Made by a program: the position numbers and the translations under genes. A stretch of DNA of 64,000 bases from Streptomyces sp. RPT161 (lineage in GTDB: Bacteria; Actinomycetota; Actinomycetes; Streptomycetales; Streptomycetaceae): contig NZ_JAPZVN010000007.1 of the NCBI RefSeq assembly GCF_027533845.1, positions 62,001-126,000 on the forward strand, in the 5' to 3' direction. Positions 42,596 through 51,307 of the stretch are shown in pieces (positions within the stretch are counted from its first letter, which is position 1; the number at the start of each line of letters is the position of its first letter). The notes below the pieces were generated by a model. The model was not told where the DNA came from. It ran no database searches and worked only from the letters and a program-made list of their open reading frames with translations.

Positions 42596-43723
42596 ATGGC
42601 CACGACCGGTATCCAGCCAGCCCCGTCCCTGAGTCGAATACGCCAGTCGCTGACCCGCGCCGAGTGGGCGCGACTCGGCGGCATGGCCGGGTTCATCCTG
42701 CTGCTGCACATCGTCGGCTTCGGCATCCTGACCGCCTTCGTGGCTCCGGAGCACTACAAGCTCGGCACCGGCGCCTTCGGACTGGGCACCGGGCTGACCG
42801 CGTACACCCTCGGCATGCGGCACGCCTTCGACGCCGACCACATCGCGGCCATCGACAACACCACTCGCAAGCTGATGGCCGACGGCCAGCGGCCGCTGTC
42901 GGTGGGTTTCTGGTTCTCCCTCGGCCACTCCTCCGTGGTCTTCGGGCTGACCTTCCTGCTCGCACTGGGCATCAAGGCCGTCGGCACCGGCCTGGCCGAC
43001 GACAACTCCCAACTGCACAACGTCGGCGGCCTGATCGGCACCCTGGTCTCCGGCTTCTTCCTGGTGCTGATCGCCGCCATCAACCTGGTGGTCCTGATGA
43101 GCCTGGTCAGGGTGTTCCGCAGCATGCGGCGCGGGGAGTACGACGAGGCCGAACTGGAAGCGCAGTTGGACAAGCGCGGCTTCATGAACAGGATCCTCGG
43201 CAAGACCACCGGCGCGGTCCGCAAGCCCTGGCACATGTACCCGATCGGCTTCCTGTTCGGCCTCGGCTTCGACACCGTCACCGAGGTCAGCCTCCTTGTG
43301 ATGGCCGCGGGCTCGGTCGCCTCCGGGCTGCCCTGGTACGCGATCATCTGCCTGCCGGTGCTGTTCGCGGCCGGGATGTCGCTGCTGGACACCATCGACG
43401 GCTCGTTCATGAACTTCGCCTACGGCTGGGCCTTCTCCAAGCCAGTCCGCAAGGTCTACTACAACCTCACCATCACCGGCCTGTCGATCGCCGTGGCGCT
43501 GATCATCGGCGGCGTCGAACTGCTCGGCCTGCTCGGCGACAAGCTCTCGCTGACCGGCCCGTTCTGGGACTGGGTCGGCTCGGTCGACCTCAACACCGTG
43601 GGCTTCTGGATCGTCGGGCTGTTCGTGGTCACCTGGGTCGTGGCGCTCGCGGTATGGAAGTTCGCCCGCATCGAGGAGAAGTGGGACCACGGTATGCGCG
43701 CCGCCGAGGAGCCCGCGCACTAG
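42596..43723 (+). CDS. NiCoT-family nickel/cobalt permease
   Basis: 375 residues from ATG 42596 (GGGGGACC upstream). Eight or so membrane helices; the signature in helix 2 is RHAFDADHIAAIDN (HX4DH, metal selection), with LGHSSVVFGLT and later LGFDTVTEVSLL and the FAAGMSLLDTIDG segment, all diagnostic of HoxN/NixA/NhlF permeases. It imports Ni2+ and/or Co2+ for urease, hydrogenase, Ni-SOD or cobalamin. A monocistronic gene ending 5 bp before a convergent Nudix gene. A Nur-like box in the promoter points to nickel. Confidence 0.95.
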   Translation: MATTGIQPAPSLSRIRQSLTRAEWARLGGMAGFILLLHIVGFGILTAFVAPEHYKLGTGAFGLGTGLTAYTLGMRHAFDADHIAAIDNTTRKLMADGQRPLSVGFWFSLGHSSVVFGLTFLLALGIKAVGTGLADDNSQLHNVGGLIGTLVSGFFLVLIAAINLVVLMSLVRVFRSMRRGEYDEAELEAQLDKRGFMNRILGKTTGAVRKPWHMYPIGFLFGLGFDTVTEVSLLVMAAGSVASGLPWYAIICLPVLFAAGMSLLDTIDGSFMNFAYGWAFSKPVRKVYYNLTITGLSIAVALIIGGVELLGLLGDKLSLTGPFWDWVGSVDLNTVGFWIVGLFVVTWVVALAVWKFARIEEKWDHGMRAAEEPAH

Positions 43724-43728
43724 CCGGC

Positions 43729-44277
43729 TCAGTCGGCGCTGCCGCCGACCGCGCCCTCTCCGCTGCGTACGGCCTGGAGCTGGAGGTAGGCCTCCAGGCC
43801 GTCCGGCACCCACTCCCACTCCGGAAGCCTGCGCTCCAACTCCTCCTCGGTGAGGAAGGTGTGCCAGGAGACCTCCTCGGCCTGCGGATGAACAGGTAGG
43901 GCGCACTCCACCTCGTAGACCCTCGACCACCAGGTGTGCTCGGCGGTCTCGTACAGGAACTGCAGCACCGGCGACGGCTGCGGCAGCCCCTGGACGCCCA
44001 GCTCCTCCTCGGCCTCACGCAGCGCCGCCTCGTCGTAGCTCTCGCCCGCGCCGACCACGCCACCGACGAACATGTCGTAACGCGACGGAAAGACAAGCTT
44101 GTTCGGGGTGCGGCGATGGACGAAGATCCGCCCCTGGGGGTCGCGGGCGAGCACGAAGACGCAGCGGTGCCGCAACCGCTTCCGGTACGCCTCACCGCGC
44201 GGCGCCTGCCCCGTCACACGGTCGTTCTCGTCCACGATGTCCAGCAACTCGTCCGCCGAGCGTCCCTCAACAGCCAT
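43729..44277 (-). CDS. Nudix hydrolase (YfcD/IPP-isomerase-like)
   Basis: 182 residues from ATG 44277; the much longer open frame to 45138 is the antisense of the LysR gene. The N-terminal DIVDENDRVTGQAPRGEAYR and HRCVFVLARDPQGRIFVHRR resemble YfcD and isopentenyl-diphosphate isomerase relatives. The Nudix box is complete: GGVVGAGESYDEAALREAEE followed by ELGV. It likely cleaves a nucleotide or prenyl diphosphate; specificity unknown. Cytoplasmic. It is divergent from the LysR regulator. Confidence 0.92.
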   Translation of the reverse strand: MAVEGRSADELLDIVDENDRVTGQAPRGEAYRKRLRHRCVFVLARDPQGRIFVHRRTPNKLVFPSRYDMFVGGVVGAGESYDEAALREAEEELGVQGLPQPSPVLQFLYETAEHTWWSRVYEVECALPVHPQAEEVSWHTFLTEEELERRLPEWEWVPDGLEAYLQLQAVRSGEGAVGGSAD

Positions 44278-44397
44278 GACGCCATCCAAGCAGAGCGGCC
44301 CCCGCGGCTGGCGCAACCTCGGCACGTACGGTCGGTGGCGTCCGGCACACCCACCAGGACACCAGCGCCGACCAGCCGTTGACCAGAGGAACCGACA

Positions 44398-45309
44398 GTG
44401 GAAATACGCCAGCTCCAGTACTTCACCGCCGTCGCCGAGGAGTTGCACTTCGGTCGCGCGGCGGAACGGCTGCACATCGGGCAGCCCGCGGTCAGTCAGC
44501 TGATCCGGCGGCTGGAACGTGAACTGGGCGTCGAACTCTTCGACCGCTCGCCCCGGCACGTACGGCTGACTCCGGCCGGTACCCGACTGCTGCCGGAGGC
44601 ACGGGCGGTGCTGGCCGCAGCAGAGCGGGCGCGGGCGGTCGTGGCCGAGGAGTTGGCGGTCCAGCGGGACAGCCTGCGGATCGGCACCAGCACGGGTATG
44701 GGGGAGCGGCTGGACGATGTGCTGACCGCCTTTGGCGAACTCGTTCCGCAAGCCGGTGTCGACCTGCGCTACGTGCCCACCAGGGAGCGCCTGGAACAGG
44801 TGGCGCAGGGCGCGTTGGACGCCGCCTTCGTGCGCGGTGAGCAGGAGGAGGACGAGCGGCTGCGGATCGTCCCGGTCTGGCAGGAGCCGCTCGTCGCGGT
44901 GCTTCCCGCGGCACACCCGCTCGCCGTCCGCGACGAGTTGCCGTGGGAGGAACTGGCCGCGCTGCCGTTGCGGCTCACCGCGCGCCGCAACAACCCGCCC
45001 CTGGTGGACCTGGTGCTCTCCGCATGCCGGGACGCCGGGTTCGAGCCGATCCCCGGGCCACCCAGCACCGCGCTGCAGGACACCCTGGCGGCGATCGGCT
45101 CCGGGACCCCCATGTGGACCGTGGTGTACGCCGCGCACGCCGCCCAGTTGAGGGCACCAAGGGTGGCGTTCGTGCCGTTCAGGTCACCGGGGCTGACCAT
45201 CACCACCGGACTCGTGCTGCCCCGCGCCCGGCCGCCACGGCATGCGCAGGCCCTGCTGGAGGCGTGCGCACGGGCGCGTGTGCGCTGGACGGACGATCAC
45301 GTCCACTGA
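44398..45309 (+). CDS. LysR-family regulator
   Basis: 303 residues from GTG 44398 with GAGGAA upstream. N-terminal winged helix (EIRQLQYFTAVAEELHFGRA, LHIGQPAVSQLIRRLERELG) then a periplasmic-binding-protein-like effector domain (~90-300; LRIGTSTGMGERLDDVL, VPVWQEPLVAVLPAAHPLA). Full family length. The next gene on the same strand, 116 bp on, encodes a 4-oxalocrotonate-type tautomerase, and the divergent neighbour is a Nudix hydrolase; either could be the target. I saw no clear T-N11-A box. Confidence 0.93.
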   Translation: MEIRQLQYFTAVAEELHFGRAAERLHIGQPAVSQLIRRLERELGVELFDRSPRHVRLTPAGTRLLPEARAVLAAAERARAVVAEELAVQRDSLRIGTSTGMGERLDDVLTAFGELVPQAGVDLRYVPTRERLEQVAQGALDAAFVRGEQEEDERLRIVPVWQEPLVAVLPAAHPLAVRDELPWEELAALPLRLTARRNNPPLVDLVLSACRDAGFEPIPGPPSTALQDTLAAIGSGTPMWTVVYAAHAAQLRAPRVAFVPFRSPGLTITTGLVLPRARPPRHAQALLEACARARVRWTDDHVH

Positions 45310-45425
45310 TCGCGGTGAGTGCCGGATGCGCCTTGGTGCCGGTCGTCCGCCGCGATGAACTGGGGCCATGCCGGTGAGCGGCCCGGAACAGCCGGAAGCC
45401 ACCGGGGGAGTTGAAGGAGCACGCC

Positions 45426-45608
45426 ATGCCCAACGTCATCGTGCAGCAGGGTCCCCGTAGCGTCGAGCTCAAGCGCGACCTGGTGCGCCGGATCACGGAC
45501 GCGTTCGTCGACGCCTACCAGGTTCCGGCCGACACCGTGTCCGTCTGGATCCAGGAGACGCCCGCCGACAGCTGGGGCTCGGGCGGAAAACTCACCGCCG
45601 ACAAGTGA
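45426..45608 (+). CDS. 4-oxalocrotonate tautomerase-family enzyme
   Basis: 60 residues from ATG 45426 with GAAGGAG at ideal spacing. The start is fixed by the family rule that Pro follows the initiator Met: MPNVIVQQGPRSVELKRDLV, so Pro becomes the N-terminal catalytic base after Met removal. The length matches the 4-OT subunit (about 60-65). VWIQETPADSWGSGG matches the family's C-terminal beta-strand with the conserved E-x-P-x-xx-W-G-x-G. Such enzymes isomerise enol/keto acids or dehalogenate. Probably a hexamer. Confidence 0.92.
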   Translation: MPNVIVQQGPRSVELKRDLVRRITDAFVDAYQVPADTVSVWIQETPADSWGSGGKLTADK

Positions 45609-45620
45609 GGCCGCTCATCA

Positions 45621-45666
45621 GAACGGGTCTGGCCGCCTGATGCTCATCAGTCGGACAGACCCGTTC
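45621..45666. terminator. Long hairpin between tautomerase and ribonuclease genes
   Basis: An 11-bp outer stem (GAACGGGTCTG/CAGACCCGTTC), one mismatch, three pairs, then a CTGATG/CATCAG inner stem; nearly the whole 46 bp is paired. It lies between convergent gene ends. Confidence 0.8.
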
Positions 45667-45689
45667 GGGCGTGTGGGGGGACAGGTACT

Positions 45690-46124
45690 TCAGCAGCTGA
45701 AGTCGATCTGGCTGAACGAGGCGTAGTGGTCGGCGGTGTAGTAGTCGGTGCCGTCGTCGCCGGTGACGATGCGGCGGGCACCGCGGGTGCTCGCGCCGGG
45801 GGTGATCACGGTGTACGCGTGGTAGTAGCCGTACGACTCCGACGGGAGGACGCCCTCCCGGTTGTCGAAGACCTCACCGTCCTTGGAGAACGGGTACGGC
45901 CCGCCCTGGGCGATCAGGTTGAGCGTGTCGTCGGCCTGGCTGGGCAGGGCGGACTGGCACACCGTGCCGACGTCGAAGGGCTGCACCGCCACGGTCGAGG
46001 CGGCGGGCGCGGCGGTGGCCGCCTGCGCGGGTCCGGCCAGCACGGTGGTGGGGCCGAGAATGATCGTTCCGGCGAGGATCATCGCGGAACCGCGGGAAAG
46101 CAACGCGCGTAGAGGCATTCGCAT
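45690..46124 (-). CDS. Secreted guanyl-specific ribonuclease (RNase Sa homologue), active-site Glu lost
   Basis: 144 residues from ATG 46124; a signal peptide covers ~1-36 (to AQAATA), and the mature part is colinear with RNase Sa of Streptomyces aureofaciens: FDVGTVCQSALP, DTLNLIAQGGPYPFSKDGEV, NREGVLPSESYGYYH, YTVITPGASTRGARRI, DHYASFSQIDFSC. Both disulfide cysteines are kept (56, 144). Catalytic Arg (114, 118) and His133 are present, but the general base Glu54 of RNase Sa is Ala103 here (codon GCG at 45816-45818), and Arg63 is Ser112. Expected activity is strongly reduced. No barstar-like inhibitor gene is adjacent. Confidence 0.92.
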   Translation of the reverse strand: MRMPLRALLSRGSAMILAGTIILGPTTVLAGPAQAATAAPAASTVAVQPFDVGTVCQSALPSQADDTLNLIAQGGPYPFSKDGEVFDNREGVLPSESYGYYHAYTVITPGASTRGARRIVTGDDGTDYYTADHYASFSQIDFSC

Positions 46125-46454
46125 ATGGCCAGTGTGGAGTGGCGTATGGGTGGCGTAAAAGTGTCTCGCGTGAGGATTCACTTGACGTTTACCTGACAAG
46201 TCTGCGGTGTGATGGACTTGTGTAGAGCGGGTGTTGACCAGGTGTCGGGTGGGCAACGTGCCGGTAAGGCGAATCAAACGGCTCCGGTTGAGCCGTGGCG
46301 AACGTACACCGATTCGGACATTGCATTGCGGATCGGCGCGGCTGATGTTGTCGGCGCACAGGTGATGCCAAGTCAGCCAGGCAAGCGTTGCAGGAAGTTG
46401 AGGATGCGGGCACCGAGGCCGGTTCCGGGGGCGAGGCCCCGGAGAGCTCGCCAC
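46125..46454. other. Gap of 330 bp with ribonuclease promoter and a hairpin
   Basis: No gene seen. The first ~90 bp is A/T-richer and probably holds the promoter of the ribonuclease gene (minus strand). The far end carries the hairpin at 46424-46443. The rest shows no repeat or RNA signature that I can identify. Confidence 0.5.
46424..46443. terminator. Short GC hairpin after the 46455 gene
   Basis: TCCGGGG, loop GCGAGG, CCCCGGA: 7-bp stem just beyond the 3' end of the minus-strand hypothetical gene. Confidence 0.5.
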
Positions 46455-47222
46455 TCAGTCGATTCGAACCGCCAGCTTGTCCAACGCCTCAAGGAGGGCG
46501 GGCAGTTCGGGCCCCCGCCCGACGGGCAGTACCTCGCCCGGCTTGTCGTCCAGCAGTACGAAGGCGATGTCGTCCGTCCTTGCGACGATGCTCCACCCCG
46601 GGCCGTCCGCGCGCAGTGAACGCGCCCCGCCCTCCGCGTAGGAGGACCGTATGCGGCCCGGCGGCGGAGGGTCGTCCGTGTACGCCTGGGCCTCGGCGAG
46701 CACACGACGTACCGCGGGATTGCGCCCCTCGCCGGGTGCCGCGAAGTCCTCGTCGTCGACCTGCGACCGCCAGGTGTGCCACCGCAACGCGATCTCGTCG
46801 GCGCCCAGGCGACGTTGGGCGGGCCCCCACTGCTCGGTGTCCGGCGGTACGAGCGGCGGACGGTCACCCTCCTCCTGAGGCGGGTCGTGCGGCTCGGCCA
46901 GCCCCGGCGCCGAGACGGCCAGGGTCAGCGGCCAGCCGGGCAGTGAGACGACGATGTCCCGATCGCCGGGAGACAGGTCGTACGCCATCCCGCAGTCCCA
47001 GGTGGCGATGGCCAGCGCGACCAGCGCGGTGTCACGGGTCACCACCGTCCACCGCGCACCGTTGCCGTCCTGGCCCAGCACCAGCCCGTACCCTCTGGTG
47101 ACCGGCCGGAGACCGAGTGCCGCGCAGGCCGCCGGATAGTCGTCGCCAAGCGCGCCGGGGAACTGCGCGGGCGTCAACATCACGGCCGTCAGCACATAGA
47201 GCGCGTCGTCGTCTCCGGACAC
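46455..47222 (-). CDS. Conserved-looking hypothetical protein
   Basis: 255 residues from GTG 47222, preferred because GGGAG lies about 6 bp upstream; the frame is open to 47354. I do not recognise a family. The protein appears to have two similar alpha/beta parts: residues ~1-100 (ALYVLTAVMLTPAQFPGAL, GYGLVLGQDGNGARWTVVTR) and ~190-255 (GPGWSIVARTDDIAFVLLDD, LPALLEALDKLAVRID), joined by a Pro/Glu-rich linker around 105-150. Acidic, cytosolic, no signal peptide. It is upstream of, and on the same strand as, the ribonuclease gene but 330 bp away, so an inhibitor role is not supported. Confidence 0.7.
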   Translation of the reverse strand: MSGDDDALYVLTAVMLTPAQFPGALGDDYPAACAALGLRPVTRGYGLVLGQDGNGARWTVVTRDTALVALAIATWDCGMAYDLSPGDRDIVVSLPGWPLTLAVSAPGLAEPHDPPQEEGDRPPLVPPDTEQWGPAQRRLGADEIALRWHTWRSQVDDEDFAAPGEGRNPAVRRVLAEAQAYTDDPPPPGRIRSSYAEGGARSLRADGPGWSIVARTDDIAFVLLDDKPGEVLPVGRGPELPALLEALDKLAVRID

Positions 47223-47502
47223 CTGAGTCTCCCGGTCGTGGTCCGTCCGCCAGAGTCGTCCGCGCACCTTAACCAGCAGGTAACAGCGGAGTCGAGGGTT
47301 AATGAGCCGCCGACTCCACTCCGGGGGGAACCGTTCATCCCCGAGCCCCGCCACAGCTGGCCTGCTGGCCGTGCCGCGCCGTGGTCACTTCGTCCGCCTG
47401 TTCCGCGGGGTCCGCGTCAAGGGGACGCCGGGCCCGGCGCGCCCATGCCGCCGCCCCCGGTACTCCGGTGGCCGAGGCTTGCCTGCCGCGAGCCGGGCAG
47501 GG

Positions 47503-48117
47503 TCAGCCGTCCAGCCTGACGGCCAGGGCGAGGTAGCGGTCCTCGGCGTCGTCGTACCTGGTCAGCCGCCAGCCCGTGGCGGCCAGCAGCGGGCGCAGGT
47601 TGGGTTCGGCGCGTACGTCGTCGTCGGACAGGGAGTGTCCCCGGCGGGCGGCTAGTGCGGCGCGCCCGATGGGGTGGAAGAGGGCGAGCCGCGCCCCGGG
47701 GCGGCACACCCGGGCGAACTCATGCAGCCCCGCCGCCGGATCGGGCAGGTGGTGCACGAGCCCGGCGGCGAAGACCGCGTCGAGGCGGCCGTCGCGCAGC
47801 GGCAGCCGGGCCGCGTCCGCCTCCACGAGCAGCGCGACGCGGTCGCGTCCGGCCCGTACTGCGGCGCTCAGCATCTCGGGAGTGAGGTCGGCACCGATGA
47901 CGACGCCGCTCGCGCCGACGGCGGCGCGCAGTGCGGGCAGTGCCCGGCCGGTGCCGCAGCCCGCGTCGAGAGCCGACTGCCCGGTGCGCAGCCCCAGTTC
48001 GGCGACGCCCGCTTCGTAAACGGGCGTGTCGTCCGGGTACTTGCTGTCCCAGGTGTCGGCTTTGCCGCCGAAGAACGCCCGGACGCTCGCCGGGTCGTTG
48101 TTCATGTCGTGGGGCAT
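47503..48117 (-). CDS. Class I SAM-dependent methyltransferase (UbiE/MT11-like)
   Basis: 204 residues from ATG 48117 with GAGGAG upstream. Motif I LDAGCGTGRALPAL binds S-adenosylmethionine, then VIGADLTPEML (acidic loop), LLVEADAARLPLRDGRLDAV with FAAGLVHHLPDP (motif II/post I) and CRPGARLALFHPIGRA (motif III). A typical small-molecule methyltransferase; the substrate is unknown. It is divergent from the conservon across a 293-bp region that holds a perfect 14-bp palindrome. Confidence 0.92.
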   Translation of the reverse strand: MPHDMNNDPASVRAFFGGKADTWDSKYPDDTPVYEAGVAELGLRTGQSALDAGCGTGRALPALRAAVGASGVVIGADLTPEMLSAAVRAGRDRVALLVEADAARLPLRDGRLDAVFAAGLVHHLPDPAAGLHEFARVCRPGARLALFHPIGRAALAARRGHSLSDDDVRAEPNLRPLLAATGWRLTRYDDAEDRYLALAVRLDG

Positions 48118-48224
48118 GGCGGTCGGCTCCTCGCGGTCGGCTGCGGGCCTCATGCTGCCATGATCAGGCGACGGCCGAACGTGTTCGGACGAGTGTGACG
48201 AGTCCCGCCGACGAGACGATCAGT

Positions 48225-48238
48225 TGTGACATGTCACA
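48225..48238. promoter_or_regulatory. Perfect 14-bp palindrome between methyltransferase and conservon
   Basis: TGTGACATGTCACA, fully self-complementary, in the divergent promoter region. The TGTGA/TCACA halves are those of CRP/FNR-type sites but with a 4-bp rather than 6-bp centre. It lies 107 bp before the methyltransferase start and 172 bp before cvnA. Confidence 0.45.
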
Positions 48239-48410
48239 GTCACGGGGTTCCAAGGGGAAGTCCGTACCAGACTGTGCGGGTCCCGCACGGACCCGGTACC
48301 GCACGCGGCACCCCGGCCTGTGGCGGGTCTGTGATGAACCCGCGAAGAACCCGTGGGGCGGCGGCTCCGCTCGTTCCGCGCGCCGCCAGCTACCGAGGAT
48401 CCTCCCGACC

Positions 48411-50879
48411 ATGCGCCTGCGCCCCCGCACCATCCGCACGCAGCTCCTGGTACTGCTCCTGGTGCCCATGGTCTCGCTCGCCGCGCTGTGGACGTACAGC
48501 TCCTTCACCACCGTACGCGGTGCCTGGGCGCTCATCCGGGTCTCCGCGGCGTACCACTACTACGGCACGCCGACCACCGAGCTGGTGGAGGGGCTTGAAC
48601 AGGAGCGCCGCACCGCCGTTGAGTACGTGGCGTCCGGCGGCACCAGGGAAGCCCGCCAACTGGTCGCTGCGCAGCGGGCGACGGATCAGCGCCTCGCGGT
48701 GCTGCGCGACCACACCCGGTGGCGCCGTCACAGTCCCACCCTCACCGCCGACCAGAAGGCGCGCGTCGACGACCTGCTCAACGGGGTGGACGGACTCGGC
48801 CGGTTACGGCAACAGGTCACCGCGCGGCGCACCAACTGGTCGCAGATCCTGGACCGTTACTCGGCGCTGATCGACCCGGGGTTCCGGCTGTGCGGGTCCC
48901 TTACCGAGCTCCAGACCGGTGAAGTGGCCCGGATGGGAGCGGTGGTGGTCGAACTCGCCAGGGCCCGTGAGTTGCTCTCCCAGGAGGACGCCATGGTCGC
49001 GGGCGGTCGCGCCGCCAACGGCATGACCGACGGGCAGTACCGCGACCTGATCGGCACCATTGACGGCCGCAAACTGCTGCACGAGATCTACGCGCCCGAA
49101 CTGCCGCCCGCCGACAGCGCGAAGCTCCAGGAGTTCGAGAACGGCAGTGTCGGCTGGTCGCTGTACTCCCTGGAGGAGTCGGCCCGTACCGCGGCCCCGC
49201 TGACCGTCGCCACCGGGTTCGGCGTCCAGCAGTGGCGGCAGACCGCGGACGCCGCGCTGGCGCAACTGGAGACCATCGACGACCAGGCCGCCCGGCACGT
49301 CGGCGATGAGGCGCACACCCAGGGCATGACCGTACTGGCCAGGGCCGCGGGCGTCAGCCTCGCCGGGCTCGGCGCGGTCGTCGGCTCACTGCTGATCTCG
49401 CTGCGGATCAGCCGCCAGATCGCCGGACGGCTCACCGCGTTGCGGGACGCCGCCCAGGAGTTGTCGGGGCGGCGGCTGCCCGAGGTGATGCGGCGGCTGC
49501 GGGAGGGTGCCCCCGTCGATGACGTGACCGGCGCCGACGACACCGGGCAGTTCACCGACGACGAACTCGGCGACGACGAAATCGGCCAGGTGGGAAGGGC
49601 GTTCGGAGTGGCACAGCGGGCGGCGGTGGGCGCGGCGGTCGAGCAGGCCCGGCTGCGGCGCGGGATCTCCGCGGTCTTCACCACCTTGGCCCGGCGCAGC
49701 CAGGTGCTGCTGCACCGGCAGTTGACGCTGCTGGACGCCATGGAGCGGCGCACCGAGGATCCGGCGGAACTCGCCGACCTGTTCAGGCTCGACCACATGA
49801 CGACGCGCATGCGGCGGCACGCGGAGGGGCTGCTGATCCTCTCCGGTAACGCTCCTGGGCGGGCGTGGCGGCGGCCGGTACGGCTGGTGGAGGTCGTCCA
49901 GGCGGCGGTCGGCGAGGTGGAGGACTACCGGCGGATCGTGGTGCACAGGCTGCCCAGGACGGCCCTGGCGGGTGCCGCGGTCGCCGATGTGCTGCATCTG
50001 CTGGCCGAGTTGATGGAGAACGCCACCGCCTTCTCGCCGCCGAACACCAGCGTGGAGGTCGGCTGCGAGGAGGTCTCCGACGGGCTGGCCATCCGGATCG
50101 AGGACCACGGTCTGGGCATGAGCGTGGAGCGCGTCGCCGAGGCCAACCAGGAACTGCGCATCGCCGCCGACACCGTTGACCTGCCGGAGACCGACCGGCT
50201 CGGCCTGTTCACCGTGGGACGGCTCGCGGCCCGCCATGGTGTGCGGGTCGCGCTGCACCGCACCGAGGAACAGGGCACGGCCGCCGTCGTCCTGCTGCCC
50301 CTGGAACTGCTGGCTCCGGCCGAGGAGCATCGGGAGAGCCCGGACGGTACGGAGCAACGGCTGGAAACGGTCGGTGTGCGCGCGGGTCGTGTGAAAGAGC
50401 GTGGCGCGGGGGAAGTTGTCGTACGGGAGGGCGAACGCGTCGGCGGGGAGGGTGATCGCACGAGCCGCGTCAGGGACGGCGCGCGCGAGGGCAGGGGCCG
50501 TCAGCCTGTGGCCGTGCCAGCCGCAGCGAGGGCCAGCGCACCGGACACCCGCACCACCACCGCGGCCGGGCTGCCGCTACGGGTACCCAGGGGACGGGTG
50601 CCCAAGGGCGGTCCGGCGCGGCGTCTGCACGACGAGCCGCCCACTCATGAGCGAACCGTGCACGACCACCCTGGTTTCACCGGCGAGGAGTCCCAGGGGC
50701 ACGGTACAGACAGGACAGTTGGGGTGGACGGGAAAGACGTGACAGTCGGGACGGACAGGGAACGATCGCCAGAGGCGGCTCGTTCCACTTACGCGGCCTA
50801 CGCACGAGGCCTCGCCCGTGGGCGCTCGGGGCTGGCCGCCGTACAGAAGTCGAGAGAAGAAGACGGGGGATCACCGTGA
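48411..50879 (+). CDS. cvnA: Conservon sensor kinase-like protein CvnA (nitrate/sulfate-sensing type)
   Basis: 822 residues from ATG 48411. Membrane helix ~10-30, extracytoplasmic nitrate/nitrite-sensing-like helical domain ~45-310 (LEQERRTAVEYVASGG is a family hallmark), second helix ~322-345, HAMP-like linker, then DHMTTRMRRHAEGLLILSG as the dimerisation region and an HATPase domain with N-box LLAELMENATAFSPP near 533 and DHGLGM. The tail ~640-822 is low-complexity and probably disordered. CvnA proteins sense a signal and act with CvnB-D in a membrane complex resembling a eukaryotic G-protein system. The stop overlaps cvnB (GTGA). Confidence 0.92.
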   Translation: MRLRPRTIRTQLLVLLLVPMVSLAALWTYSSFTTVRGAWALIRVSAAYHYYGTPTTELVEGLEQERRTAVEYVASGGTREARQLVAAQRATDQRLAVLRDHTRWRRHSPTLTADQKARVDDLLNGVDGLGRLRQQVTARRTNWSQILDRYSALIDPGFRLCGSLTELQTGEVARMGAVVVELARARELLSQEDAMVAGGRAANGMTDGQYRDLIGTIDGRKLLHEIYAPELPPADSAKLQEFENGSVGWSLYSLEESARTAAPLTVATGFGVQQWRQTADAALAQLETIDDQAARHVGDEAHTQGMTVLARAAGVSLAGLGAVVGSLLISLRISRQIAGRLTALRDAAQELSGRRLPEVMRRLREGAPVDDVTGADDTGQFTDDELGDDEIGQVGRAFGVAQRAAVGAAVEQARLRRGISAVFTTLARRSQVLLHRQLTLLDAMERRTEDPAELADLFRLDHMTTRMRRHAEGLLILSGNAPGRAWRRPVRLVEVVQAAVGEVEDYRRIVVHRLPRTALAGAAVADVLHLLAELMENATAFSPPNTSVEVGCEEVSDGLAIRIEDHGLGMSVERVAEANQELRIAADTVDLPETDRLGLFTVGRLAARHGVRVALHRTEEQGTAAVVLLPLELLAPAEEHRESPDGTEQRLETVGVRAGRVKERGAGEVVVREGERVGGEGDRTSRVRDGAREGRGRQPVAVPAAARASAPDTRTTTAAGLPLRVPRGRVPKGGPARRLHDEPPTHERTVHDHPGFTGEESQGHGTDRTVGVDGKDVTVGTDRERSPEAARSTYAAYARGLARGRSGLAAVQKSREEDGGSP

Positions 50880-51301
50880 ACAGTGCCACCACCTCGGGGG
50901 ACCGGGCCGGACTCGGTTGGCTGCTGGACGACTTGACCGATCGTGTCGAGTCCGTCAAGCACGCCCTGGTCCTGTCCAGTGACGGGCTGGTGACGGGCGC
51001 CAGCCGCGATCTGGAGGCAGCGGACGCTGAGCATCTGGCGGCAGTCTCGGCCGGCTTCCACAGTCTGGCCAAGGGCGCCGGGCTGCACTTCGGGGCCGGG
51101 GTGGTGCGTCAGACGATGATCGAGTTCGACGACGGGTTCCTCTTCGTCACCGCCGCTGGCGACGGAAGCTGTCTGTCCGTCCTGACCGGCGCCGGGGCCG
51201 ATGTGGGGCAGATAGCCTACGAGATGACGCTGCTGGTGCACCGAGTCGGCGAACACCTCGGCGTCGCCCCCCGAGCCACCGACGACCCCGCCGGGACGTG
51301 A
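50876..51301 (+). CDS. cvnB: Conservon roadblock/LC7 protein CvnB
   Basis: 141 residues from GTG 50876, overlapping the cvnA stop. A single roadblock/LC7 (MglB-like) domain: LGWLLDDLTDRVESVKHALV, SSDGLVTGASRDLEAADAEH, LSVLTGAGADVGQIAYEMTL. In conservons CvnB associates with the GTPase CvnD and with CvnA, and MglB-like proteins act on small GTPases. Here there is no CvnD in the locus, so its partner must be encoded elsewhere or be lost. Confidence 0.94.
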   Translation: MNSATTSGDRAGLGWLLDDLTDRVESVKHALVLSSDGLVTGASRDLEAADAEHLAAVSAGFHSLAKGAGLHFGAGVVRQTMIEFDDGFLFVTAAGDGSCLSVLTGAGADVGQIAYEMTLLVHRVGEHLGVAPRATDDPAGT

Positions 51302-51307
51302 CCCGAG

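Noticed and set aside
45690-47222. Idea that the 46455-47222 gene is an immunity protein or inhibitor for the ribonuclease
   Set aside because: It lies 330 bp away with a terminator-like hairpin between, is much larger than barstar, and shows none of its motifs.
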